Positions 45,292-53,686 are shown, counted from the stretch's first letter. The stretch: 55,380 nt of DNA from Sulfuricurvum sp. (GCF_028712165.1 NZ_JAQTQR010000006.1:1-55380); one strand, 5' to 3'. Numbers and translations are program-made. The notes: generated by a model not told the origin, from the letters alone.

Positions 45292-47633
45292 TATTTTTTA
45301 GGTTCGTTAACGAGTTTGTCTGTATCGATTCCAAAGTCGAAATAGCGTGAAACAAAGCCCGTATTTCCCATTTTGGCAAATTGGGAAACGGATCCCGGAT
45401 TGTTGCGGATTTGCAGATAGAGTACTCCAAGGGCATAGCGGCTCTCCGGGAAACTCGGATTTTTGAGTTTTGAGAGCTCTAAAAGGGCAATGGCATTTTC
45501 ATAATGTTCAGCACCGATGGAAGCACAGGCTCCCATAAACAAAGTATGTTCATCGCGTATTTTATACTCATCAATCAGCTGGTTGTAAAGTGTATAGGAC
45601 TTTTCAAAATCTTGATTGTAAAAATACGATTGTGCCAATGCCCCTAAAATATCGACTGTATGATCCGTAGTCGTTTGCAGCCGATTTTCAAGCCGTTGTA
45701 TAAACGGGGTGAGTTGACCGGTCATCATGGCTATCAAAATGGCACGGTCACGGGTGATCTGCGGTCCGAAATCCAGATCATCATAGTGGAATGTTTGTTT
45801 TTTGAGATAATTGATGGCGGATGAAGCATACGCTTTCGTTTTTTGGTCTTGGAAGTGGGTATCAATATAGATCATATGAGGGAAAATATCGTTGGGCTGG
45901 AGTTTGACGAGTCTTTCGGAACTTGCACGTACGATGTCCTCTTTTCCTAACTCAGATGCGATGATAAGTTTAAGTGCGAGATAAAGGGAACGCTCTTTAT
46001 ACGTATTCTCGAGCCATTTTCCGGCACTTGGAAAATTATTTTGGGCGATGTCATTTAAAGTACGGTAGAGCTGAAATTCTTCCGTAGCAGGTTCTTGTGA
46101 GAGATTGTCCTGGAGGATAGAGATCAGTTTAGGATTCTTTTTACCGATAATGTCGGAACTCATAATCGCAAAAATCCCTGCCATATAATTATTGGCATCG
46201 AGATGATAGGCACGTAAAAAATGGTCATATGCATCGGAAAAATCACCCAATTGGGCATAGGTGAGTGCTAAATTATAATGCAATATAGAGTGTTGGGGAT
46301 TGGTTTTAAGCAGATCTAATAATTGTTGGTTTGCATCCCGCAGACGAAATTTAAGCGCTTTTTGAACAGCAAGTGCAATCCCGTAATCGACAGTGGAAGC
46401 ACGTGTGCTTTTTTGGAGATACTCTTTAGCGCTTTGAATATCATCGATATAGATATTGGCATTCCCTTTGCGGATATAGTTGATCGTTTGATCTGCATTG
46501 TAAATTTTGTACGGTGCGAAATAAAGGATCGTTTGATAGGTTTTGAGATTGGAATTGCTTTTTTTGTCTCGGTAGAGGTGTTGAATGGAATCCGGATCGA
46601 AAAGTGAAGATTTAAGAGAAACCCGAATAGGATAGGGGGTATAGACTTGATCAGGATAAGCTTCCGTTGTTTGTTTAATCAGATTTGCACCATCTTCCTG
46701 GGACCCCGATTTTAGATTGATAAACGCCAGCGCGAGCTGTTCTTGAATCGGCTGTTTGTTTTGGATGATGGCGTCATTGAGATATTTCTTTGCTAAATCA
46801 ACTTTGCCGAGATTGGCATACAACAAACCAAGAGAGAAGGAGTCTTCTTCCTGGAAAGGGTTTTCCAATGTATCGATTGCATCTTTATAGCTTCCGAACA
46901 TCGCGCTGATTTTTGCTCGGAGTTTTTTTTGTATTTCCTGATACTCTGAAGTAGTCGGATGTTTGAGGGCGCTGAGCGCTTCGAGATAACGACCTTTGTA
47001 GTAGTTAATCAGCGTGTAATAGTACGAATACATTGGTGCATTACTCTCTTGCGGGAGATAGCTTTGCGCCATATCGATATAGGTGTTAAAATCGGTTTCA
47101 CGTCCGAGATACAAACAGCATACCGCAGCATTGATGGCACTGACACACTGGTTTTCATGATTGTCGATAGAGCGTTTAAAGTTTTCCAACGCCCCCTCAT
47201 ACTCACCCTCTTTGAGCTGAACGACACCTAGATTGTATTGGGATATCGCCTCGGAGTAGAGGGCAATTTTTTCATAGAGTTTCAATGCCTCAATCGGGTT
47301 GCCGTTGGTATAGAGATAGTTGGCCCGTTGAATCATATTTTCGAGTTCGCTCGGCTCGATTATCGCTTCTTTAGGCTTGTGAGGCCGTTCGACGGTTATG
47401 GGTTCTTCGGGCTGCTTCTCTTTTGACGTACCATGTAGGGCGAAGAAAAGCCATGTTCCTCCGCCTGCAGCTAAAATCAGAGTGAGAAGAGAAGCGATGA
47501 TAATTATGAACCGTTTATTCTTTAGAATGCTCGGTTTTTCATTTGAAGGTTCAGAAACGGCCTCAGCCGTTTTCTCGACGCCTGCGGCATCGGACTCTTC
47601 GATGATGATTATCTCTTCTTGCTCTTCAGCCAT
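45279..47633 (-). CDS. pflB: PflB-like TPR protein of the flagellar motor scaffold
   Basis: This 784-residue protein has an acidic cytoplasmic N terminus (about 1-42), one membrane segment (about 43-67) and then a long periplasmic array of TPR helices. Clear repeats include QYNLGVVQLKEGEYEGALEN and ILHYNLALTYAQLGDFSDAY. In Campylobacter jejuni the gene next to serS encodes PflB, which has this topology and, with PflA, builds the periplasmic scaffold that recruits stators. I assign pflB on architecture plus that adjacency. It follows serS by 17 bp on the same strand. A generic TPR protein is the alternative. Confidence 0.75.
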   Translation of the reverse strand: MAEEQEEIIIIEESDAAGVEKTAEAVSEPSNEKPSILKNKRFIIIIASLLTLILAAGGGTWLFFALHGTSKEKQPEEPITVERPHKPKEAIIEPSELENMIQRANYLYTNGNPIEALKLYEKIALYSEAISQYNLGVVQLKEGEYEGALENFKRSIDNHENQCVSAINAAVCCLYLGRETDFNTYIDMAQSYLPQESNAPMYSYYYTLINYYKGRYLEALSALKHPTTSEYQEIQKKLRAKISAMFGSYKDAIDTLENPFQEEDSFSLGLLYANLGKVDLAKKYLNDAIIQNKQPIQEQLALAFINLKSGSQEDGANLIKQTTEAYPDQVYTPYPIRVSLKSSLFDPDSIQHLYRDKKSNSNLKTYQTILYFAPYKIYNADQTINYIRKGNANIYIDDIQSAKEYLQKSTRASTVDYGIALAVQKALKFRLRDANQQLLDLLKTNPQHSILHYNLALTYAQLGDFSDAYDHFLRAYHLDANNYMAGIFAIMSSDIIGKKNPKLISILQDNLSQEPATEEFQLYRTLNDIAQNNFPSAGKWLENTYKERSLYLALKLIIASELGKEDIVRASSERLVKLQPNDIFPHMIYIDTHFQDQKTKAYASSAINYLKKQTFHYDDLDFGPQITRDRAILIAMMTGQLTPFIQRLENRLQTTTDHTVDILGALAQSYFYNQDFEKSYTLYNQLIDEYKIRDEHTLFMGACASIGAEHYENAIALLELSKLKNPSFPESRYALGVLYLQIRNNPGSVSQFAKMGNTGFVSRYFDFGIDTDKLVNEPKKYHPL

Positions 47634-47650
47634 GGGCTCTCTTTAACCTT

Positions 47651-48895
47651 TTAGAGGTATTTTTGCAATACGGCAGGGATAACGATCGTGCCGTCTTCCT
47701 GCTGGAAATTTTCCATAATAGCTATCATCGTCCGTCCGACCGCTAAACTTGAACCGTTTAGGGTATGTGCGAGGATGTTTTTGCCTTCTTCTTTGTATCG
47801 GATCTTTGCACGACGGGCTTGGAAATCCCGTGTATTGGAGACGGAGCTGATTTCACGATAGGTATTTTGTCCCGGAAGCCACACTTCGAGATCGACGGTA
47901 CGCGCTGCACCGAATCCCAAATCACCCGTACAGAGGGTAACGAGACGGTGCGGAAGACCAAGCGCTGCGAGAAGATCGGAGGCACATGCAACCATCTCTT
48001 CAAAGACCGCGTCGCTTTGATCGGCACGGGTGATACTGACGAGTTCCACTTTATGAAATTGATGCTGACGGATCATGCCGCGTACGTCACGTCCGCCGCT
48101 TCCCGCTTCTTTGCGGAAGCATGAGGTATAACCGGTCATTTTGATCGGAAGATCGGCACCGTTGATGATCTCGTCTTGGAAGAGGTTTGTGAGAGGAACT
48201 TCCGCCGTCGGGATCAAATAGAGCTCTTCTTCTTCGACTTTGAAGAGATCCTCTTCGAATTTCGGAAGCTGCCCCGTCCCCTCTAGTGCTCGGCGATTGA
48301 CGAGCATCGGAACGCTATACTCTTCGAAGCCGCGTTCACGGTTGAAATCGAGCATAAAGTTGATGAGGGCACGTTCTAAACGGGCACCCATCCCGCCCAC
48401 GACGCTAAAACGGCTTTTAGCGAGTTTGACACCGCGCTCAAAATCGATCCAGCCGTTTTGTTCGGCGAGTTCCCAGTGCTCTTTTGGGGTAAACGTAAAG
48501 GTCGGAGGAGTGAGCACTTTGCGTAGCTCGATATTGTCGTTTTCATCTTCACCGTCCGGCACATCGGCATCGGGGATGTTTGGGACACGCATGATGATCG
48601 CATCGAGGGCTTCTTCGGCGGAGCGTTGTGTATCGAGGAGATCATTTAGGGTTGCTTTGTTCGCATCGACCTCGATTTTCAGCTCATCCGTACTTTTCCC
48701 CTCTTTTTTGTACTGACCGAAAAGACGGCTGAGTTCATTTTGTTTGGCTTGCAATGTCTCGTAAGCAAGTTTGGCAGTTTTGAGGGTTTCGTTTGCAATT
48801 TTAAGTTCGTTGATTACGGAAGCGTCCACTTTTTTACGCATAAGAGCGGCTGCGGTTTCGTCAAAATTTTTCTGGAGAAGTTTTACATCGATCAT
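47651..48895 (-). CDS. serS: seryl-tRNA synthetase
   Basis: SerS charges tRNA-Ser (and tRNA-Sec) with serine. The 414-residue protein has the N-terminal coiled-coil tRNA arm (about 1-105), the [10 protein letters not shown] block, class II motif 2 ([20 protein letters not shown]) and motif 3 ([19 protein letters not shown]). The length is typical. It is the upstream gene of serS-pflB and diverges from the KAP NTPase across about 200 bp of A+T-rich DNA. Confidence 0.96.
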   Translation of the reverse strand: MIDVKLLQKNFDETAAALMRKKVDASVINELKIANETLKTAKLAYETLQAKQNELSRLFGQYKKEGKSTDELKIEVDANKATLNDLLDTQRSAEEALDAIIMRVPNIPDADVPDGEDENDNIELRKVLTPPTFTFTPKEHWELAEQNGWIDFERGVKLAKSRFSVVGGMGARLERALINFMLDFNRERGFEEYSVPMLVNRRALEGTGQLPKFEEDLFKVEEEELYLIPTAEVPLTNLFQDEIINGADLPIKMTGYTSCFRKEAGSGGRDVRGMIRQHQFHKVELVSITRADQSDAVFEEMVACASDLLAALGLPHRLVTLCTGDLGFGAARTVDLEVWLPGQNTYREISSVSNTRDFQARRAKIRYKEEGKNILAHTLNGSSLAVGRTMIAIMENFQQEDGTIVIPAVLQKYL

Positions 48896-49000
48896 AAAGG
48901 GTCATTCCTGCAATTATATAGTGATCGATTATAGCCAAAAGAGGCTGAAATTTGTTCTCTCTAAGATCCTAATGAAGGCATATTTGAATAAGTGAAATCA

Positions 49001-49054
49001 GACAATATTTATTTTGTCACAACAATTGACAAATTATTTTTTGTCTTATATAAC
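49001..49054 (+). promoter_or_regulatory. consensus promoter with two 18-bp operator-like palindromes, upstream of KAP NTPase
   Basis: TTGACA (49026-49031), a 17-bp spacer and TATAAC (49049-49054) form a near-perfect sigma-70 promoter. Two 18-bp sites of the form GACAA-N8-TTGTC lie at 49001-49018 and 49028-49045. They match at 14 of 18 positions, and their starts are 27 bp apart. The second covers the -35/-10 spacer. They look like tandem operators for a repressor. The regulator is not identified. Confidence 0.6.
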
Positions 49055-49111
49055 AAGCATGATTTTATTGTAAACTATCTGCACTAAAATACAATGCTAA
49101 CGAGATGTAAA

Positions 49112-50587
49112 ATGGAACAAAAACTAGCTATTTGGGAAGATGATTTACTAAACCGAAAGAAGGAGGGCAAGTTCCTTTCCGAATATCTTTTAAAACGTTA
49201 TTCAAATACTCCAAATAAGCCTTTTGTATTAAATATCAATGCCGAATGGGGATTTGGAAAAACCTATTTTTTAAAAAACCTTTCCAAAGAACTTGCAACA
49301 CAAAAACATCCTGTCATCTATTTTGATGCATGGCAAAACGATTATTCAGATCAGCCGCTTTTAGCTTTTATCTCAGAAATGAATACATCATTAAAACCTT
49401 TTCTTAGCAAAAGTGCTCAGGGAAAAAAATTATTTGATAAAGCATGGAATACATCAAAAAAACTGTTAATGCCAATACTTGTTAAAAAGTTTACAGGATT
49501 AACATATGATCAATTAATGGGAGAGTTTGATGGCAGTACCGAAAACATAAAAAATGAGAATGATACAGAAGATGATGCAACAAAAAATGAAGTCGAATCA
49601 GTACTGTCAAAATTAGCTGAATCAGCATTGTCAGATCATGAAACTGTTCGAAAAAGCATCACTACATTTAAAGAGAATATGGCGAAATTATTAAGTTATA
49701 TTGATAAAAATATTTCATCTAAACAATTGCCTATGTTTATCTTTATTGATGAATTAGATCGATGCCGTCCTAATTATGCGATTGAGTTACTCGAAAATAT
49801 CAAACATATCTTTGATATTCCCGGAATCATGTTTGTTATTGCAACTGATTCGAAACAACTTTCACATTCTATCAATGCTGTATATGGTCAGAACTTCGCA
49901 TCCGAACGCTATTTAAAGCGTTTTTTCGATCAAGAATACAACCTAACTAAACCGGATAATTATGCCTTTGCTCAGTATCTTTTTGAACTTCATGGTATTA
50001 CCAAAGATGAAAAACTATTTTCACCTTTAGAGCAAGAGGTTTATAAAGACAAAGACATCAATGTTGAGCTTTTTACCCTTTATGCCAGTTTTTTCAAATT
50101 GGGGCTAAGAGATCAGGAACAAGTAGCTACAGTTTTATCTGCGATTGTGTTGACATGGCAAACGACTGATTCAATACACTTAGGCTATTTGCTATTTTTG
50201 ATTATGTTAAAACAATGTTCTAATAGTTACTTTTATAATTTTAAAGAAACCGTCAACACGAAAAAAGGATCATTTATCAAGAATAATTTAGATCAATTGA
50301 ATATAGATATATCGTTTCAATATAAGTCAAACTTTGAAAGCAGAAATTCCATGATATCTACTCCAAAGTTTGAACTAAATTTATATTCATTAAACAATTT
50401 AATCGAATTGTATACTTCCTTATTAGACATAGACGTTATGCAATTATATAATCTAAAATACAATAATATTTCGGTACATTCTAATGTCATTGAAAAAATG
50501 ATTTCAGATACTCAGAAAAATAATCAATCAGTACCTAATCTAAATATTTATCTTAATCTTGTTTTACAAGCGGGACAGTTTTCGTAA
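49112..50587 (+). CDS. KAP-family P-loop NTPase
   Basis: This protein of about 491 residues belongs to the KAP NTPases (Kidins220/PifA type). It has Walker A AEWGFGKT (44-51), the KAP signature FDAWQNDYSDQPLLAF, and Walker B FIFIDELDRCRP near 209-220. VIATDSKQL, NFASERYLKRFFDQ and the C-terminal helical part follow. Most KAP proteins have two membrane segments between Walker A and B; here that region is charged and helical, so a cytoplasmic form is likely. PifA excludes phage T7, and many bacterial KAP genes sit in defence islands. An in-frame ATG at 49094 would add six residues but has no ribosome site. Base composition is visibly A+T-richer than the neighbours. Confidence 0.85.
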   Translation: MEQKLAIWEDDLLNRKKEGKFLSEYLLKRYSNTPNKPFVLNINAEWGFGKTYFLKNLSKELATQKHPVIYFDAWQNDYSDQPLLAFISEMNTSLKPFLSKSAQGKKLFDKAWNTSKKLLMPILVKKFTGLTYDQLMGEFDGSTENIKNENDTEDDATKNEVESVLSKLAESALSDHETVRKSITTFKENMAKLLSYIDKNISSKQLPMFIFIDELDRCRPNYAIELLENIKHIFDIPGIMFVIATDSKQLSHSINAVYGQNFASERYLKRFFDQEYNLTKPDNYAFAQYLFELHGITKDEKLFSPLEQEVYKDKDINVELFTLYASFFKLGLRDQEQVATVLSAIVLTWQTTDSIHLGYLLFLIMLKQCSNSYFYNFKETVNTKKGSFIKNNLDQLNIDISFQYKSNFESRNSMISTPKFELNLYSLNNLIELYTSLLDIDVMQLYNLKYNNISVHSNVIEKMISDTQKNNQSVPNLNIYLNLVLQAGQFS

Positions 50588-50610
50588 AATATATGAAAAA
50601 TCTTTATTGC

Positions 50611-50667
50611 CAATATATTGACAAAATTACATTTATACGACATAATGACAATATATTGACAAAATTA
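50611..50667 (+). promoter_or_regulatory. yefM-yoeB promoter with twin palindromic operator repeats
   Basis: A 19-bp sequence, caatatattgacaaaatta, occurs twice (50611-50629 and 50649-50667), 38 bp apart. Each copy begins with the perfect palindrome CAATATATTG. TTGACA at 50618-50623, a 17-bp spacer and CATAAT at 50641-50646 make a good promoter. One palindrome overlaps the -35 and the other the expected transcription start. This suits autorepression by the YefM-YoeB complex. Confidence 0.65.
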
Positions 50668-50682
50668 AAAAAGGAGTTTGCG

Positions 50683-50934
50683 ATGCAAGCCATGTTTTAT
50701 TCTACGGCACGTAATAACCTGCGAAGTATGATCGATAGCGTGTGTAAGGACTGTGAAGAGTACATCATCACGACCAAAGACAACCAAAGTGCGGTGCTGA
50801 TCTCGTATGAAGAGTATGCTTCGATGAAAGAGACGATGTACCTCCTTTCATCTAAAACTAATCGTGATCGTTTGCTGGATTCCATTGAAGAGATCGAAAA
50901 CGGTCATTTCACCGTGCAAGAGATAGCCAGTTGA
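50683..50934 (+). CDS. yefM: YefM-type antitoxin (Phd/YefM family)
   Basis: This 83-residue antitoxin has an N-terminal DNA-binding fold, FYSTARNNLRSMIDSVCKD, and ITTKDNQSAVLISYEEYASM, then the toxin-wrapping tail LLSSKTNRDRLLDSIEEIE. All match YefM. The ATG at 50683 is chosen, with AAAAAAGGAG 7 bp upstream; a longer frame from 50593 would translate the promoter repeats. It neutralises YoeB and, with it, should bind the upstream palindromes. The stop overlaps the toxin start (TGATG). Confidence 0.9.
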   Translation: MQAMFYSTARNNLRSMIDSVCKDCEEYIITTKDNQSAVLISYEEYASMKETMYLLSSKTNRDRLLDSIEEIENGHFTVQEIAS

Positions 50935-51185
50935 TGATCGCGTTTTCGACCAACGGATGGGAAGATTATCTCTATTGGCAATACAATGATAAAAAGATTC
51001 TAAAGAGGATCAATACGCTGTTGGAAGATATTCGCCGAAACCCTGATGAGGGGTTAGGGAAACCTGAACGGTTAAAAGAGAATTTATCGGGATATTTGTC
51101 CCGACGGATTACTGCTGAGCATCGATTGATCTATACAATCAAGAATGATCTTATCATCGTAGCGCAGTGTCGATATCACTATTAA
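50934..51185 (+). CDS. yoeB: YoeB-type mRNA interferase toxin
   Basis: YoeB is a ribosome-dependent endoribonuclease that cleaves mRNA in the A site. The 83-residue protein has DYLYWQ, GKPERLKENLSGYLSRRI, EHRLIYTI and the C-terminal CRYHY. The catalytic residues of E. coli YoeB (Glu46, Arg65, His83, Tyr84) correspond to Glu45, Arg64, His82 and Tyr83 here, so it should be active. ATG at 50934 overlaps the antitoxin stop by one base. A TTG one codon earlier is possible. Confidence 0.93.
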   Translation: MIAFSTNGWEDYLYWQYNDKKILKRINTLLEDIRRNPDEGLGKPERLKENLSGYLSRRITAEHRLIYTIKNDLIIVAQCRYHY

Positions 51186-51189
51186 AATA

Positions 51190-51253
51190 GTTCCGCTCGT
51201 GGTGAGCTTGTCGAACCATGAAAATACCCTTCGATAGGCTCAGGACGAACGGA
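51190..51253. repeat. REP-like imperfect inverted repeat
   Basis: The arms TCCGCTCGTGGTGAGCTTG (from 51191) and the complement of CTCAGGACGAACGGA (to 51253) pair over about 24 bp with a few mismatches, around a loop containing ATGAAAATAC. The core GTCGAA/TTCGAT with GAGC/GGCTC resembles a widespread intergenic repeat family (TTCGTCCTGAGC...TCGAAGG). It sits exactly between convergent yoeB and metF, where it could stop transcription from both sides. Confidence 0.65.
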
Positions 51254-51256
51254 AGA

Positions 51257-52159
51257 TTAGCTCAAAATCGCCTTTGCAAGTTCAAACTGATTGGCGGTCA
51301 TGATGTGGATTTTCGGATGGAGCGCTTTGAGCTCTTCGAAAAGGTTTTTGCTGAGTTCAAATCCGACTCGGTACTCTTCCTCAGGGCTGATGAGTGAAGC
51401 GGCTTCGAGGGCTTCGACCCACTCGCTCGGCACAAATATTCCCGGAACATTTTCATCTAAAAATCGGGCGGTGCGGAGTTTCGTAATCGGAAAATAGCCT
51501 AAAACTAGTACGCACTCAGCATTGTTTTCACTGTTGGCGTTTTCCATCATTTCCAATAGTTTTTTTGCATTTTCGAGATCATAAACCGGTTGGGAGACGA
51601 TTGCGATTGCTCCGTGGGCTACTTTTTTCGACATCTTTTTTTGCAATGTTGCAGAGCTTTTGGCATAGGCATCGATAACGGCAAAGGGGAAAATCTCTTG
51701 GACGGGAGCGAGGAGCTTTTGTTCTGCGAGATCGGTTCCGTTGTTCAGGGTAGCAATGATATCGAGGAGGAGTTTACTGTTCCCTTCGAATACCCCTTTT
51801 GCATGAGGCTGATCGGAGTTGTGCGCGCTGTCACCCGTGAGGGCGAGGATGGCGCGGACGTTGGCTTCGTTGGCTCCGAGGAGATCGGATTGCAATGCGA
51901 TACGGTTGCGGTCGCGCATACTCATGGTTGCGAGTGTCGGTTTTCCGAAACGCTCTTGGAGTTTTACTGCAGCAAAGAGGGCGTTGTATTTGAGTTTGGC
52001 AAGAGGATTATCGGTAGTGCTGAAACCGTCTACGAGTTTATCAAGACCCAAAGCGGCAATTTTTTCAATCGTAGGGGCAAACTGTGCCGATCGTGACGGT
52101 GTGGTCTCAAGGGTGATATAGGTTCCGTGACGGAGTTTATGGATAAATGATTCGAACAA
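51257..52159 (-). CDS. metF: methylenetetrahydrofolate reductase
   Basis: MetF reduces 5,10-methylene-THF to 5-methyl-THF for methionine synthesis. The 300-residue FAD-dependent barrel has TLETTPSRSAQF with the catalytic Glu, DRNRIALQSDLLGA and LALTGDSAHN, AIVSQPVYD and LGYFPITKLRTARFL. The early region (LVDGFSTTDNP) departs from the Enterobacteria pattern, so it may be a divergent subtype. It diverges from serB by 51 bp and converges on the yoeB toxin across the REP-like repeat. Confidence 0.85.
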   Translation of the reverse strand: MFESFIHKLRHGTYITLETTPSRSAQFAPTIEKIAALGLDKLVDGFSTTDNPLAKLKYNALFAAVKLQERFGKPTLATMSMRDRNRIALQSDLLGANEANVRAILALTGDSAHNSDQPHAKGVFEGNSKLLLDIIATLNNGTDLAEQKLLAPVQEIFPFAVIDAYAKSSATLQKKMSKKVAHGAIAIVSQPVYDLENAKKLLEMMENANSENNAECVLVLGYFPITKLRTARFLDENVPGIFVPSEWVEALEAASLISPEEEYRVGFELSKNLFEELKALHPKIHIMTANQFELAKAILS

Positions 52160-52173
52160 AAGCTACCCTTGGA

Positions 52174-52179
52174 TATAAT
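52174..52179 (+). promoter_or_regulatory. candidate -10 box for serB
   Basis: TATAAT at 52174-52179 lies 31 bp before the serB TTG start in the short region divergent from metF. No -35 match is apparent. Confidence 0.45.
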
Positions 52180-52210
52180 TGCGTCATTATAACAAACAGG
52201 ATAGGCTCTT

Positions 52211-52837
52211 TTGATTAAATTAGCAGTATTTGATTTTGATTCAACCCTAATGGATGGGGAAACAATCGATTTTTTTGCAGAAGCACTCGGAATCGGTGAG
52301 CAAGTAAGTGCGATAACCGAGCGGGCGATGAACGGGGAACTCGATTTTTTTGAGAGTTTACAACAGCGGGTGGGACTTTTAAGAGGGCTTCAATTTGCTC
52401 AGGTGGAAGAAATTTGTCAAAATCTCCCTTATATGCCAGGAGCGGTAGAAACGATTGCCGCACTTAAAGAACGGGGCATTAAAGTCGTCTGTTTCAGCGG
52501 AGGATTTCGTACCGCAACGTCGTATGCGAAAAACATCCTCGGATACGATGCCGATTTCTCAAATGTTCTGCATGCTAAAGAGGGCAAGCTAACCGGACTC
52601 GTCGGCGGAGATATGATGTTTGATTTTTCCAAAGGGGATATGTTGCAGCGTCTTCAAGGACTTTTTGGAGTTAGTGAAGACGAGACAATGGTAATCGGAG
52701 ACGGTGCGAATGATCGTTCGATGTTTGCCCATGCCGGAACTCGTGTAGCTTTTTGTGCCAAAGAGATTCTCAAAAAAGAGGCAAATGTTATCATCGATAC
52801 CAAAGACCTCACCCAAATTATTACAAAGGTGTTTTAA
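52211..52837 (+). CDS. serB: phosphoserine phosphatase
   Basis: SerB removes phosphate from O-phosphoserine, the last step of serine synthesis. The 208-residue HAD protein has motif I FDFDST (Asp8, Asp10), motif II FSGGF, the Lys in SKGDML, and motif III/IV IGDGANDRSM. It lacks the N-terminal ACT domain found in longer SerB proteins. The start is TTG, with AGGATAGG upstream. The stop overlaps the next gene by one base (TAATG). Confidence 0.9.
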   Translation: MIKLAVFDFDSTLMDGETIDFFAEALGIGEQVSAITERAMNGELDFFESLQQRVGLLRGLQFAQVEEICQNLPYMPGAVETIAALKERGIKVVCFSGGFRTATSYAKNILGYDADFSNVLHAKEGKLTGLVGGDMMFDFSKGDMLQRLQGLFGVSEDETMVIGDGANDRSMFAHAGTRVAFCAKEILKKEANVIIDTKDLTQIITKVF

Positions 52838-53178
52838 TGCTCGAAAATTCTTTATGGTTGCGTTACAACCCTACAAAAACAATCCGCGAAGTCTTGGCAC
52901 GTTTGTATGAGTGCAGTGCGGTAGAGATCGGTGATGACGAACGTGAGCTATATGCGTCGCTCAAACGTCATTTGACGAAAAAAGAGTTTCGTATGATTAT
53001 GATGAACGAAGCGGGACTTTCATCCGAAGAAATCGGTGCGGAAGTAGGGTTGGAAGGTGAGGCTCTTGCCAAGGCACAATACAAAGCATACCGCAAAGTT
53101 CGCCAGGATAAAATCCGTTTGGAAGTTCGTGCGAGTAAAACAAAAGAAGAAGTTCCTTCAGAGGATGATGAAGCGTAA
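52837..53178 (+). CDS. small conserved protein with helix-turn-helix-like segment
   Basis: This 113-residue basic protein is coupled to serB by a 1-bp overlap. Its N terminus (SLWLRYNPTKTIREVLARLY) and the middle segment LTKKEFRMIMMNEAGLSSEEIGAEVGLEG look like a sigma-factor region 4-type helix-turn-helix. A charged tail rich in Lys, then Glu and Asp, follows. The start at 52837 is used; an earlier in-frame start would lie inside serB. I do not recognise a named family. A DNA- or RNA-binding role is possible. Confidence 0.6.
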   Translation: MLENSLWLRYNPTKTIREVLARLYECSAVEIGDDERELYASLKRHLTKKEFRMIMMNEAGLSSEEIGAEVGLEGEALAKAQYKAYRKVRQDKIRLEVRASKTKEEVPSEDDEA

Positions 53179-53281
53179 AATGTGTTTTTTTGATACATTT
53201 TTGATAAAATTGTGCTGTTATTAAATATTTTTTTGTTTATTAAACATCTGTTTATTGTTTCTAAGTTATCATTAAACCGAT

Positions 53282-53325
53282 CAAGGCATCTTCACCTTTT
53301 CTTCGGAAATGCTGTAGGTGCCTTG
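53282..53325 (+). promoter_or_regulatory. inverted repeat in the leader of the cytochrome c gene
   Basis: CAAGGCA (53282-53288) and TGCCTTG (53319-53325) can pair around a 30-base loop, 22 bp before the cytochrome c start. The 169-bp gap is otherwise A+T-rich, with no clear promoter pair. It may be a leader hairpin or operator; the support is weak. Confidence 0.3.
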
Positions 53326-53347
53326 CACTAACTTCAAGGAGAACGAT

Positions 53348-53680
53348 ATGACAAAGTCTATTTCATTCCTTCTTGCGGCTGTAATTGCTGCAGGGATGAT
53401 GAGTACAACTGCATCTGCTGATGACAAAAAAGGTCAAAAAGCCTATTTGAAAACGTGTAAAAACTGCCATGGTAATGGTACAAAAGGTGCAGCAATGCAT
53501 ACACAAGACGAATGGGATGATCTATTTGCTAACGGCGGTGCAGCTATTATTAAAAAACATGCCGGAACAAAAGCGGAACCTTTCTTTAACGGTGATGCAT
53601 TCAAAGGTTATGCTCCAGATCTTCGAGATTTCTTGTTTATGTACGGTTCAGATTCAGGAAACGTTCCTTCTTGCGGCTGA
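53348..53680 (+). CDS. small periplasmic cytochrome c
   Basis: This 110-residue protein has a signal peptide (about 1-24, ending TASA) and one haem-binding CKNCH motif (37-41) in a class I cytochrome c-like context (KKGQKAYLKTCKNCHGNG). The distal ligand may be Met50 or none. TQDEWDDLF and FKGYAPDLRDFLFMYGS follow. The ATG at 53348 with AAGGAGAA upstream is used; an earlier start lacks a ribosome site. It would carry electrons in the periplasm, partner unknown. It appears to be a single-gene transcript. Confidence 0.85.
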   Translation: MTKSISFLLAAVIAAGMMSTTASADDKKGQKAYLKTCKNCHGNGTKGAAMHTQDEWDDLFANGGAAIIKKHAGTKAEPFFNGDAFKGYAPDLRDFLFMYGSDSGNVPSCG

Positions 53681-53686
53681 TGCCAT

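Noticed and set aside
50593-50682. Longer yefM frame starting MKNLYC
   Set aside because: It would translate the promoter and the palindromic repeats; the ATG at 50683 has AAGGAG and matches the family start.
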